The position numbers were made by a program, and so were the translations under genes. A model generated the notes under the pieces. It saw only the letters and a program-made list of their open reading frames with translations. It made no database searches and had not been told where the DNA came from. Below are positions 32,641 through 40,977 of a DNA stretch of 64,000 nt, in pieces (position 1 is the first letter of the stretch; the number at the start of each line of letters is the position of its first letter). Origin of the DNA: a virus; IMG/VR virus record IMGVR_UViG_3300042908_001045, positions 1-64,000 of that record. One strand, given 5' to 3'.

Positions 32641-34146
32641 ATGATAGAAATTCAATTAAATCCAAGATTTAAAACAAAAATTAAACAAAGAACAATTGAC
32701 TTTTTAACACAAAACGGACGCGCTCAGTCGCTAGATAACTTTTATCAAGTTCCGTCTAATTATAGTGAGTTTTTGCAAGAGTGTTGTCGAATTAGATCTG
32801 GTAATAAATTTATTCCTTTTGCTCCGTTTGAATATCAAAAAATTGTTAGTGATTTAATAGATAAATATCGCGGTATAATGATTTTCAAAACAAGACAATT
32901 AGGTTTAACTGAATGTATTTCTGCTAAGTTTTTACATAAAGCATTGTTAAACCCTGCCTACGCTGCGGCTGTATTGTCTTTAGGACAAAAAGAATCTTCT
33001 AATATTGCAGTGCGTATTCAATCCATGCCTGCTAATATCAAAGACCTTAGATTTTTAACTAAATCTAAAACGGAGATCCACTTTCAGAATGCTGGTAAAA
33101 TATGGTTTCGCCCTGCTACAGATAATGCTACACGGTCACTAGAATCTGTTAGTGATATTTTTTATGATGAGGCTGCATTTCCTCCTAATTTTAGTGAGAT
33201 TTATGCATCGTCAACACCATCACAAGAAGCGGTAGGGGAAAATGCCAGAACTATAATGGCTACAACAATGTCTCAACTAGGAAAATTGTCGACTTTTTGG
33301 CAAATGTTTGATTCAGCTAATCCAGTAAATGCAGAGGAATTGATAGAAAAAATTAAAGCAGGTAAAGAAGAGCCGTGCTATTGGTGGGTGGACAACAATG
33401 GCTGGGCAAAAGTAATTATTCATTGGAAGGCTCATCCAGTATATAGCAATGTTCCTGACTTTTTGCAAAAGACTAAAGAAAAACATAAATTAACAGATGA
33501 TGCACTTAATAGAGAATACAATCTTGGCATTCCTGATTCAGGTGGTGCTTTATTTAGTTCTGAGAATGTTTTTAAATGTGCTGTTGGTAGTTGGGCATTA
33601 CCAAATAAAGAAAGACATTATATGGCAGCATTAGATCCAAATTTTGGAGGTACAGACTATTGGGAGTATTTAATAATTGACATTACTGATTATCCATATC
33701 AAGTAGTAGCTGAGTACAGAGAAAACGATAGACAATCTTTGTTCTGTATAGACAAAACATTACAATTATCAGATGCTTACAATCCTGTTTTAACTGTAAT
33801 AGAACACAACTCTGGTGGTGCTATTATTGCAGCTGAAATTGTTAAACAGCGTCCTGGTTTAGCAATTGACACAGTAGCCACTACTAACACTTCTAAAGTT
33901 GTTAACACAGACCGATTGGCATTAGCATTAGAAAAAAGAGAGATTATATTTCCAGCTAATTGGGCAGGGTTAACAGAATTTAAAAGTTTTTCTCTTCAAA
34001 CTAGAAATGCAATGTATGGACATGATGATTGTATTATGTGTTTAAGCATTGCTTTTGCTAGATTAGAAACAGCGTTAAGAAGACGCGGAGGAGCGTTAGC
34101 AGCAGATCTGGGAACTGTGTCTAGAGCAAAATCTAGGTTTAGATAA
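32641..34146 (+). CDS. terL: Terminase large subunit, 501 aa
   Basis: The ATPase has a modified Walker A, FKTRQLGLTE (82-91), and Walker B, DIFYDEAA (172-179), the usual TerL layout. The nuclease half starts at ALDPNFGGTDYW with its first acidic residue, followed by VIEHNSGG and HDDCIMCLSIA. It packages DNA into the prohead. No small subunit is recognisable next to it. Confidence 0.92.
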   Translation: MIEIQLNPRFKTKIKQRTIDFLTQNGRAQSLDNFYQVPSNYSEFLQECCRIRSGNKFIPFAPFEYQKIVSDLIDKYRGIMIFKTRQLGLTECISAKFLHKALLNPAYAAAVLSLGQKESSNIAVRIQSMPANIKDLRFLTKSKTEIHFQNAGKIWFRPATDNATRSLESVSDIFYDEAAFPPNFSEIYASSTPSQEAVGENARTIMATTMSQLGKLSTFWQMFDSANPVNAEELIEKIKAGKEEPCYWWVDNNGWAKVIIHWKAHPVYSNVPDFLQKTKEKHKLTDDALNREYNLGIPDSGGALFSSENVFKCAVGSWALPNKERHYMAALDPNFGGTDYWEYLIIDITDYPYQVVAEYRENDRQSLFCIDKTLQLSDAYNPVLTVIEHNSGGAIIAAEIVKQRPGLAIDTVATTNTSKVVNTDRLALALEKREIIFPANWAGLTEFKSFSLQTRNAMYGHDDCIMCLSIAFARLETALRRRGGALAADLGTVSRAKSRFR

Positions 34147-34153
34147 ATAATTT

Positions 34154-34197
34154 GCCAGCTTATTGAAGCGAAGCTGGCTTAGGTAGGAGAGGCTACC
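34154..34197 (+). other. Two tandem hairpins after terL
   Basis: GCCAGCTT/AAGCTGGC (34154-34161, 34171-34178) is followed by GGTAG/CTACC (34182-34186, 34193-34197). The first may terminate or stabilise the terL message. The 134-base gap to the portal gene holds no gene. Confidence 0.5.
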
Positions 34198-34281
34198 ATA
34201 AAAAATAGTATCACAAGTTTATCAATTTATGCTTTAAAAAATATTAAGATTTAAAATAAAGTATAAGTTAATTTATTTTTT

Positions 34282-35571
34282 ATGCCAAATTACGGGAAAA
34301 TCTTTAACAAAATATGGCAATTTTTTAGACGTTCTAGTTCCTCAGATCTAGAAGGGTATAGGCAATCTGTTATTTACCCAGCTATTCAGTTTAAAGCTAA
34401 TTATGATTTACCAGAAACTCCAATACGTCCAGTACATGGTGATTTAAATATTTCTTATGATTTATTGGAGATGTATTATTGGAGTTATGAATATCGTCAT
34501 GCCATAGACACTATAGCATCAGATTGCTTTCAAGAAGTCGAGGGACAAGTATCTAGTTGGTATGTTTCTGACACATTAATAGATGGAAGTTCTGTTGCTC
34601 CAGAAGTATTAGAAATAGCCAAAGAATTATCTACTGCTCGTTGCGGAAAAGATTTAATTTTAGGTGGTGATTTTTTAATACGAGCTGCTGTAGAAGCGTT
34701 GGCTTTTGGAGATAGTTTTGTGGAACTTGGTATTGGTAAAACTGGGTTAAGTAAAGATGATTGGGATATTACTGCTAGTCAATATTTACCAACTTTTTCT
34801 ATATTTGTAGAGAAAACTGCTAATAATGAAACTCTCAAATATATACAACGAACTAAGTTAATGTCTTCTGATGATGACTTAGAGTTTAATCCAGTTAAAA
34901 TACTTCATTTTAAGTACAAATCTCGCGGTCTTTATGGCAATTCTATTGGTTTTCCTTCGATAGAAACATGGCGCAAATTTAAAGATTGTTCCGTAGCTTT
35001 AGAAACCGCAGCACGAGATGTGGGCATTACTCCTTGGCTTCATATTTTACCAGAAGACAAAACAGAACAAGACAGAATTGATTATATGCAACGTCATGAA
35101 AGCATGGCGGCATCTGGCATTATCACAAACTTGTATTTAATGTCTGGTTCTGATGTCCGTAAAGCAGCTAGCACATCCGGAGATGCGTTAACTCCATTAG
35201 TCGATTACTGGTTAAAATTGCGATATCAATGCATTCCACCAAGAGTGCCAGCATGGATATTCCCCGGCTTAGCTGATACAGCAAGTGGAGCCAAGGACAT
35301 TCATGGACAACCAGCATTAACATACAGCAGATTAATTGGGGAAGTACGTTCATTGATTGGAGAACAAGTGCGGTGGGCAATTTGCGTTAAAATGGTTCTT
35401 AGATATGGCTATGATTTCTACTTAAATAATCGAGCTTTTGACGTTAAGTGGCCTAAATGGGTATTAACTCCAAATTCTGAATACACTCAAGTTATGAGTG
35501 AGTTTACTCATCAAGATTCTACTCCTCCACCACAAGATTTACAACTAGAAAAATACTATGCTAGAAACTAA
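34282..35571 (+). CDS. Portal protein, 429 aa
   Basis: Size, position after TerL and before a minor head protein, and features such as WSYEYRHAIDTIASDCF near the start, FGDSFVELG in the middle and the long helical C-terminal crown fit a siphovirus portal. It forms the dodecameric DNA channel at the capsid vertex. No exact family signature is certain from memory. Confidence 0.75.
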   Translation: MPNYGKIFNKIWQFFRRSSSSDLEGYRQSVIYPAIQFKANYDLPETPIRPVHGDLNISYDLLEMYYWSYEYRHAIDTIASDCFQEVEGQVSSWYVSDTLIDGSSVAPEVLEIAKELSTARCGKDLILGGDFLIRAAVEALAFGDSFVELGIGKTGLSKDDWDITASQYLPTFSIFVEKTANNETLKYIQRTKLMSSDDDLEFNPVKILHFKYKSRGLYGNSIGFPSIETWRKFKDCSVALETAARDVGITPWLHILPEDKTEQDRIDYMQRHESMAASGIITNLYLMSGSDVRKAASTSGDALTPLVDYWLKLRYQCIPPRVPAWIFPGLADTASGAKDIHGQPALTYSRLIGEVRSLIGEQVRWAICVKMVLRYGYDFYLNNRAFDVKWPKWVLTPNSEYTQVMSEFTHQDSTPPPQDLQLEKYYARN

Positions 35572-35728
35572 GTTTGTACCTGAAAAATCAGATCTAATCC
35601 CATTAGATGAATTACTTAAAACAGCATTAATTACTGATGATGATGTTAATAACTATATTAAAGATTGGGACAAAAACAATGTTGAATATGCTGGTTTACT
35701 AAAAGCTGAAATTGTGGCTGAGGAGTAA
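35558..35728 (+). CDS. Small acidic protein in the head operon, 56 aa
   Basis: The frame starts inside the last codons of the portal gene (ATG 35558), reads MLETKFVPEKSDLIPLDELL... and ends EIVAEE, stopping two bases before the next gene. AGGAG at its end doubles as the ribosome site of that gene. It is acidic and helical, with unknown function; tight packing between structural genes supports it. Confidence 0.6.
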   Translation: MLETKFVPEKSDLIPLDELLKTALITDDDVNNYIKDWDKNNVEYAGLLKAEIVAEE

Positions 35729-35730
35729 CA

Positions 35731-36426
35731 ATGGCAGATTTCTCCTTTGACACTAAAACTCAAAGATTCCGCTATACTTCTGGTATTTTTGCTGGTAGAT
35801 TTGTATCTAGAGCAGACATACAAGAAGTGATAGAAAATAATATTAATAGGCTAAAAGGAGATATTAAAACTACTACTCAATTGCTATTAGATAAAAAAAT
35901 AACTGTAGCAACATGGGAACAAACTATGCGGGAGATTATTAAAAAAGGTAATACTCAATCTTACCTAGCAGGTAAAGGAGGTAATTATCAATTCAAAGCT
36001 AGGGATAAAGGAGTAGTAGGCAATAGTTTAGTTGATGAATATGCTTACCTACGACGTTTTTCTCAGGAAATTAATAGCGGTAATTTATCTCCTGCTCAAA
36101 TATTAGACAGGTCCAGTAAATATGGAGATTCTTTCTATAAATTCTATGAAAGAGGAAGGTCAGAAGCACATAAAGAAGCTGGATTTAAATGGGAAAAATG
36201 GGTAATTGGAGCATACAACAACGTTTGCCCTGACTGCATTTCTTATTCAATGAATGGCTGGCAAATAATTGGATATTTTCCACCAATTGCTGTTGCCACG
36301 GCTTGTAAAATGCGCTGTAGATGTCACAAAGATTATTCTAACAGTGTTACTAAACCAATTGTAGATTTATTAAATTCAAAACAAGGATGGATTAATTATG
36401 GAAGTTATGCTACAAAAGCCAGTTAA
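35731..36426 (+). CDS. Phage minor head (morphogenesis) protein, 231 aa
   Basis: The pattern RSEAHKEAGFKWEKWVIGAYNNVCPDCISYS...GWQIIGYFPP...CKMRCRCHKDY is the C-terminal signature of SPP1 gp7 / Mu F-like head morphogenesis proteins. The Cys/His cluster probably binds zinc. These proteins bind the portal and may be ejected with DNA. The gene overlaps the next one by 29 bases. Confidence 0.82.
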   Translation: MADFSFDTKTQRFRYTSGIFAGRFVSRADIQEVIENNINRLKGDIKTTTQLLLDKKITVATWEQTMREIIKKGNTQSYLAGKGGNYQFKARDKGVVGNSLVDEYAYLRRFSQEINSGNLSPAQILDRSSKYGDSFYKFYERGRSEAHKEAGFKWEKWVIGAYNNVCPDCISYSMNGWQIIGYFPPIAVATACKMRCRCHKDYSNSVTKPIVDLLNSKQGWINYGSYATKAS

Positions 36427-37105
36427 ACGTACTTTATACATGGGTTCTCCTACACCAGAAGATTTAGATAAAATCAAATTTTATACTAAAGAAGATTGGG
36501 AGTATGACGAATGGTATGTTGTTCCGCTGCGTGCTTCAGACAATTTAGTTAGTAGAAGCTATAAAGTGTGGCATGATGACGTTCTACAACAAATGCCTAA
36601 AGAATTGATTGGTAAAAATTTAATATACAACCACGAATGGAGTGAAGCCGAGGAATCAATTGGTTTTATATTAGATGCTTTTTTAGTGTCTGAACCAAGT
36701 TATGACAACGCAATTGACAGCGGCGACAGATACACTAAAAACATGTCTATTGTAAAAAATAAAGGGTATAAATGCGTTTATTGTCTAGCTGCTATTCATG
36801 CATCAAAAGCTGAAGACATAATGAATATTAAGACAATGCGCGTTAATAAATGCTCTACTGGTGGTGTATTATCTCAAGTAGATATTATTTGTCCTAATTG
36901 CTCTGCTGAATACGGGAGAGAAGTCAGCTTCTTTGAATTAGATTCTATGGGTAAATACATCTGTCCTCACCAAATACCAGGAGGATATGAATACGACGAA
37001 GACGACGAGATAGCTGATTATGCAATTTGGAATGGCATATTTGAGGGTGTTGAGCTATCTTTAGTCGTTTGCGGAAATTTACCCAATGCTGAAATTTTAA
37101 GATAG
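36398..37105 (+). CDS. Possible prohead protease or zinc-binding head protein, 235 aa
   Basis: The position fits a prohead protease. Its pattern (GKNLIYNHEWSEAEESIGFILDAFLVSEP, and near the end VELSLVVCGNLPNAEIL) is like the catalytic His and Ser strands of HK97-type proteases. A central insertion with CVYC and CPNC looks like a zinc ribbon and is unusual for that family. I am not sure of the call. It ends before a strong terminator that closes the first head operon. Confidence 0.5.
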   Translation: MEVMLQKPVKRTLYMGSPTPEDLDKIKFYTKEDWEYDEWYVVPLRASDNLVSRSYKVWHDDVLQQMPKELIGKNLIYNHEWSEAEESIGFILDAFLVSEPSYDNAIDSGDRYTKNMSIVKNKGYKCVYCLAAIHASKAEDIMNIKTMRVNKCSTGGVLSQVDIICPNCSAEYGREVSFFELDSMGKYICPHQIPGGYEYDEDDEIADYAIWNGIFEGVELSLVVCGNLPNAEILR

Positions 37106-37133
37106 AATAGTTTAGCACCTTAAACAACAAATC

Positions 37134-37168
37134 AAAGTGCTGTCTGTGGCAATTGGCAGCACTTTTTA
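37134..37168. terminator. Terminator of the first head operon
   Basis: AAAGTGCTG (37134-37142) and CAGCACTTT (37157-37165) with a T-run, between convergent units. Confidence 0.8.
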
Positions 37169-37170
37169 CT

Positions 37171-37515
37171 TTATGCTTCGTAACTACTATTTAGCCACTC
37201 AACAAACTTATCCAAGAGCAAATACAGTGTTTGCTCATTGGCTTGTCTTTGCCAAAATTCTTCTCTACTCATCTTTCCTTCTACAGGAAACATGAGTTCT
37301 TTAAATTTAAGATCCATCCAAGGCTTTATTTGTCTTGATTGACAATCGCCGTCCGGGTGGATCTCAACTACAACATTTTCTACAATGTCGTTCCACAGAA
37401 CATTATCAAATGTTTTGTCGCATGCAAACACAAACCGCTCCCACGCGTTGACTTGGATTGCGTATTCAGTTAATTCCCACGCACGAGAATTTCCTGGGTC
37501 TCTTACATATCTCAT
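37171..37515 (-). CDS. Hypothetical protein, 114 aa
   Basis: Unrecognised acidic, Trp-rich protein. GGAGGGAC lies just before its ATG and a consensus promoter is at 37541-37569, so it is a monocistronic accessory gene inserted in the structural region. Confidence 0.66.
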   Translation of the reverse strand: MRYVRDPGNSRAWELTEYAIQVNAWERFVFACDKTFDNVLWNDIVENVVVEIHPDGDCQSRQIKPWMDLKFKELMFPVEGKMSREEFWQRQANEQTLYLLLDKFVEWLNSSYEA

Positions 37516-37540
37516 ATACAGTCCCTCCTATTCAATAGTT

Positions 37541-37569
37541 ATAATAAACCACAAATATATAGTTGTCAA
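37541..37569 (-). promoter_or_regulatory. Promoter of the 114-aa gene
   Basis: On the minus strand TTGACA (37564-37569), 17 bp, TATTAT (37541-37546). Confidence 0.75.
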
Positions 37570-37573
37570 TAAT

Positions 37574-37933
37574 TTATTTATGTAATTTTCGATAATTTCT
37601 TTGCAGTGTTTTAACAAACGCCGGAGTATTTTTGTTTTTCCAAACTGGGTCTGTTTTGCTTATAATCCAATTCTCTGAGGAATGACATACGTTTTTATGA
37701 CAGTACTTACATACTGGGAAGAAGTTAACTCCATATTTATCCCCAGATTTTCTATAACTGCTATGATGCACTTCTTCACTTTTGTTTATGCCACAACAGC
37801 AGCATTTGCCGTTAGTTCTTCTGTGTGCAGCAGACAACTTTTTTTTAGTTACTTTTTTATATCGTTGGCTGTAATCGTAGTTCATGCCTGGTTTTGGCAT
37901 ATCTTGAAATAACCATTGAAGTATATTAAACAT
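37574..37933 (-). CDS. HNH-type nuclease domain protein, 119 aa
   Basis: Has the zinc-supported HNH pattern: GKCCCCGINKSEEVHHSSYR with the His-His catalytic pair, NFFPVCKYCHKNVCHSSENW with the second Cys pair and Asn/His. It could be a free-standing homing-type or packaging-associated nuclease. It lies in the structural region, where HNH genes often insert or help terminase. Confidence 0.8.
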   Translation of the reverse strand: MFNILQWLFQDMPKPGMNYDYSQRYKKVTKKKLSAAHRRTNGKCCCCGINKSEEVHHSSYRKSGDKYGVNFFPVCKYCHKNVCHSSENWIISKTDPVWKNKNTPAFVKTLQRNYRKLHK

Positions 37934-37985
37934 AGTTGCCTCCTTTTATAGCTATTACGGATTTACCGCAATAGCTTGTAATTTA

Positions 37986-38387
37986 TTAAGATTTATGTCT
38001 CCCAATCCACGATTGAGCAATTTTTATTTGCATTTCTACTTCCAATTCATAAGCAGCGCTACATTCATTTTTCGCTCTTTCTTCAAAAGTTTCTATGTAT
38101 TTTAACGCAGCTGCTGAATTATAAGAAAATAATTCCCAAGTAAATTTAACAGCAGATTCTTGTATTTGTTTTTTCTTTAAAATACAGTTGTAGATCTTCT
38201 CCGCTATATCATATTTACCATTTACTATTCGTAAAGCAGCTAGGGGACAGTGGTCAAAAACTTCCCAAATAAAACTGTTATCATCAATCTCAGAGTCATT
38301 AATTAAACGACATTTTATTTCTTCTGGGGTAATCTTAACCGTAACTTCATCTAAATTATTACGAATTTTGGCAATTTGTCTTGTCAT
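37986..38387 (-). CDS. Hypothetical protein, 133 aa
   Basis: A helical protein with repeat-like segments (FIWEVFDHCPLAALRIVNGKYDIAEKI and FTWELFSYNSAAALKYIETFEERAK), suggesting two related helical units. Function unknown. It is driven by the leftward promoter at 38415-38443, divergent from the helicase gene. Confidence 0.62.
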   Translation of the reverse strand: MTRQIAKIRNNLDEVTVKITPEEIKCRLINDSEIDDNSFIWEVFDHCPLAALRIVNGKYDIAEKIYNCILKKKQIQESAVKFTWELFSYNSAAALKYIETFEERAKNECSAAYELEVEMQIKIAQSWIGRHKS

Positions 38388-38414
38388 TTTACTTTTCGGT
38401 ATTTTGTCTTTTAC

Positions 38415-38493
38415 ATTTTACTTAATATTGGTTTTGTTGTCAATAACAATCTGTAAGATATGTATTGACACTTATCCTTATTTCTGATATAAA
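38415..38493. promoter_or_regulatory. Divergent promoters
   Basis: Leftward: TTGACA (38438-38443), 17 bp, TAAAAT (38415-38420). Rightward: TTGACA (38465-38470), 17 bp, TATAAA (38488-38493). Confidence 0.75.
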
Positions 38494-38523
38494 AATAATT
38501 GATAAAACTAAGTAATTGTTACT

Positions 38524-40233
38524 ATGCTCAGACAGTATCAACAAAACGTAATTAAAGACGTGTACTCTTTGTATAAAAAAGGAATTAAATCAGTTTTGGT
38601 TTATGCTCCGACTGGTAGTGGAAAGACGTTTATCGCGTCTCAAATTATAGCTGATGCATTGAATAAGGGGCGAAAAGTTCTTTTTTTAGTTCACAGGACA
38701 AGGTTAATAGAGCAAACGATCAAAACACTGAGAGAAAAATATAGTATTTCCCAATTTGATATTGGAGTGATTTCACCAGAATACTCTCCTGCCTATCATT
38801 GTCCAATTCAAATAGCAATGGTACAAACGATAGCCAGGAGGCAATTGCCATCAGATATTGGTTTAGTGATTGTTGATGAGGCGCATACACTTGCTTACTT
38901 TGAAGTGTATTCTAGAATAGTAAATCATTACTCTGGTGGCGTATTAGCTTGTTCTAATTGCTTTTTCCTTGGATTATCCGCTTCTCCATGGAGAACTAAA
39001 GCTAAAGAAGGATTTTGTCAGTATTTCCAAGCTATTGTGCGCGCTCCATATCCAGCCGAATTAATTAGAGAAAAACATTTAGCGTCTGCACGTCATTTTG
39101 GATGGGGTGGGTTAATAGATTACAGGAAGCTGGATTCTGCTAATGGAGATTTCACGTCAGTTAGTTTAGAGTTAGTTTGTAATAGCGAGTATAATGCTAT
39201 TGTTGTTGATAAATTTAAAGATTTATGCCCTAATAGAAAAACTATAGCTTTTTGTGCTAGTGTTAAACAGGCTGAAGACTTAGCGGAAAAATTTAATCAA
39301 TTGAATATTATTTCTGAAGTAATAAAAGCAGAAACTGATAATAGTGAAAGAAATGCTATTTACAATAGATTTAAGCACGGCATTACACAAATGTTGGTTA
39401 GTGTTTCCGTTTTATGCGAAGGTTTTGATGAGCCAAGTTGTGATGCTGCGATAATTGCTAGACCAACAAAATCTAAAGCATTGTGGGTTCAGATGTGCGG
39501 TAGAGCATTACGAATTTTCCCTGGTAAAGAAAATGCTTATTTACTAGATTTTGGTGACAATACTAAAAGATTTGGATTATCAACAGAAGGCTATCAAACG
39601 CCATTGTGTCCAGTATTTAAGAAAAATCATGAAATGCCAGTTAAAGAATGCCCTAACTGTGCTGCTGTGTTACCTATTTTTGCTCAAATATGTCCTCATT
39701 GCGGTTTTGAATTTATTGGAGAAGAAGATAAAGAAATTCCTGATGTTTTACCAGAGTTTGGTGAGATTTTTTCAAAAGAACAGCAGAAACAAATTGGATA
39801 TTTAAGAGGACAGCTACTTCGTGCTTACAAAGCTGGTAGGAATATTGCGAGAGTAACTTGGCTGTTTACAGAACAATATGGATTTGCGCCAGAACAACAT
39901 TGGTATAAAGATGCAATTTTTAGACGCGGTAAATCATGTCATCCGCTTGTTAGAAAAGCAGATCAAGCTAGACTTCTTAAAGTGCTAAAAAAGGCTAATC
40001 CTAAAGCGACATTGGGTTGGTTAGGAGAACAATTCCGCAGAGAATTTGGACCTGGATATTACAATTTTGAAAATGTTATTACTTGGTATGATGCACTGGG
40101 AATACCATCTAGCAGTTGTTGGAAAGAAATTAAACAAGCCTACCAAAAGTTAATAATAGATGCATCTCCAGAGTATGCGGAAGTTCTTAATTTCTGCTTA
40201 GAAGATGCTAAAAGTATAAAACTTGGGAAATAA
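38524..40233 (+). CDS. DEAH-box superfamily 2 helicase with zinc ribbon, 569 aa
   Basis: Walker A APTGSGKT (28-35), DEAH (118-121), then GLSASPWR, SVLCEGFDEP and QMCGRALR mark a complete SSL2/UvsW-like helicase core. It is followed by a four-Cys zinc ribbon (CPNC...CPHC, around residues 372-396) and a C-terminal domain of about 170 residues of unknown kind. It probably remodels branched or damaged DNA during replication and recombination, like T4 UvsW. It is convergent with the next gene without a gap. Confidence 0.9.
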   Translation: MLRQYQQNVIKDVYSLYKKGIKSVLVYAPTGSGKTFIASQIIADALNKGRKVLFLVHRTRLIEQTIKTLREKYSISQFDIGVISPEYSPAYHCPIQIAMVQTIARRQLPSDIGLVIVDEAHTLAYFEVYSRIVNHYSGGVLACSNCFFLGLSASPWRTKAKEGFCQYFQAIVRAPYPAELIREKHLASARHFGWGGLIDYRKLDSANGDFTSVSLELVCNSEYNAIVVDKFKDLCPNRKTIAFCASVKQAEDLAEKFNQLNIISEVIKAETDNSERNAIYNRFKHGITQMLVSVSVLCEGFDEPSCDAAIIARPTKSKALWVQMCGRALRIFPGKENAYLLDFGDNTKRFGLSTEGYQTPLCPVFKKNHEMPVKECPNCAAVLPIFAQICPHCGFEFIGEEDKEIPDVLPEFGEIFSKEQQKQIGYLRGQLLRAYKAGRNIARVTWLFTEQYGFAPEQHWYKDAIFRRGKSCHPLVRKADQARLLKVLKKANPKATLGWLGEQFRREFGPGYYNFENVITWYDALGIPSSSCWKEIKQAYQKLIIDASPEYAEVLNFCLEDAKSIKLGK

Positions 40234-40656
40234 TTAATCAATTATGTTGTAGACAAAAAATGATTTAAACCAATCAAAAATAAGTTGTATTTTGTTCCGA
40301 AAAAAAAATAACATTAAAGCGTTTATTCTCACAAAAGTTTCTTTAATATTGACTTTTATTTTTTTAATTTGAAACATTACTATTCTAGATGGTGTTTCAC
40401 TAGAAACTAGAATTACTGTCTTAATTCGCTCAGATTTAAATGTAGGAGTGTCCATTTTCTTAGATCTTAAAAAAGATATAAATTCCGTATAATATTCGGC
40501 TAACAATAGCCAAGTCTCATCCTGACAGCTTACAAACATGTCTAAATTATTTGTGTTGCTATTATTATCTGTGTTGCTACTATTATTTGATTCTATAAAT
40601 GTTATTGAACAGTAGCTTAGTATTTCTTCTATAGGAGTTTTAATTATTTCAGCCAT
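40234..40656 (-). CDS. Hypothetical protein, 140 aa, paralogue of the 55431 gene
   Basis: ILSYCSITFIESN...LDMFVSCQDETW parallels ILNNCSISCLERN...TDIFISCEDDI of the gene at 55431-55820. Both end in a hydrophobic segment that may be a membrane anchor (here about residues 105-135). Function unknown. It overlaps the preceding Cro-like gene by 13 bases and is probably co-transcribed with it. Confidence 0.6.
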   Translation of the reverse strand: MAEIIKTPIEEILSYCSITFIESNNSSNTDNNSNTNNLDMFVSCQDETWLLLAEYYTEFISFLRSKKMDTPTFKSERIKTVILVSSETPSRIVMFQIKKIKVNIKETFVRINALMLFFFRNKIQLIFDWFKSFFVYNIID

Positions 40657-40883
40657 GGGTTTTTTGGATTAACTACGCTTTCATCTAAATTTAGCAAAGT
40701 GACAGGGTTTATCTCCAGTGCGCGAGCTAACTTAATTAATAATGGAACTGTCTTAATTCCTCTTTGCTCAGCGCGAATAACTGTCATTCTACTAAGATTT
40801 GCACAAATAGCTAATCTTTGGTGACTGAATCCTTTCTCTATTCGAACTTCTCGTAAGTAACTACCTTGTTTTGATGGTTTCAT
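40644..40883 (-). CDS. Cro/CI-type HTH regulator, 79 aa
   Basis: XRE-family helix-turn-helix: LREVRIEKGFSHQRLAICANLSRMTVIRAEQRG, then LIKLARALEINPVTLLNL. It probably represses from the short divergent region before the capsid gene. It is coupled with the 140-residue gene downstream. Confidence 0.85.
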   Translation of the reverse strand: MKPSKQGSYLREVRIEKGFSHQRLAICANLSRMTVIRAEQRGIKTVPLLIKLARALEINPVTLLNLDESVVNPKNPWLK

Positions 40884-40977
40884 ATTTTGTACCGTATTAG
40901 ATACATCTATTCAGATTATTGCCATTTTAGTTGGTATTTTTATTTTAAAGTAATAAGTATAATCTAGCCAAAATTGT

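Noticed and set aside
40234-40883. Anti-CRISPR locus (small protein plus HTH, acr-aca style)
   Set aside because: The HTH gene comes first and the small protein second, opposite to the usual order, and the small protein has a paralogue in the tail block.
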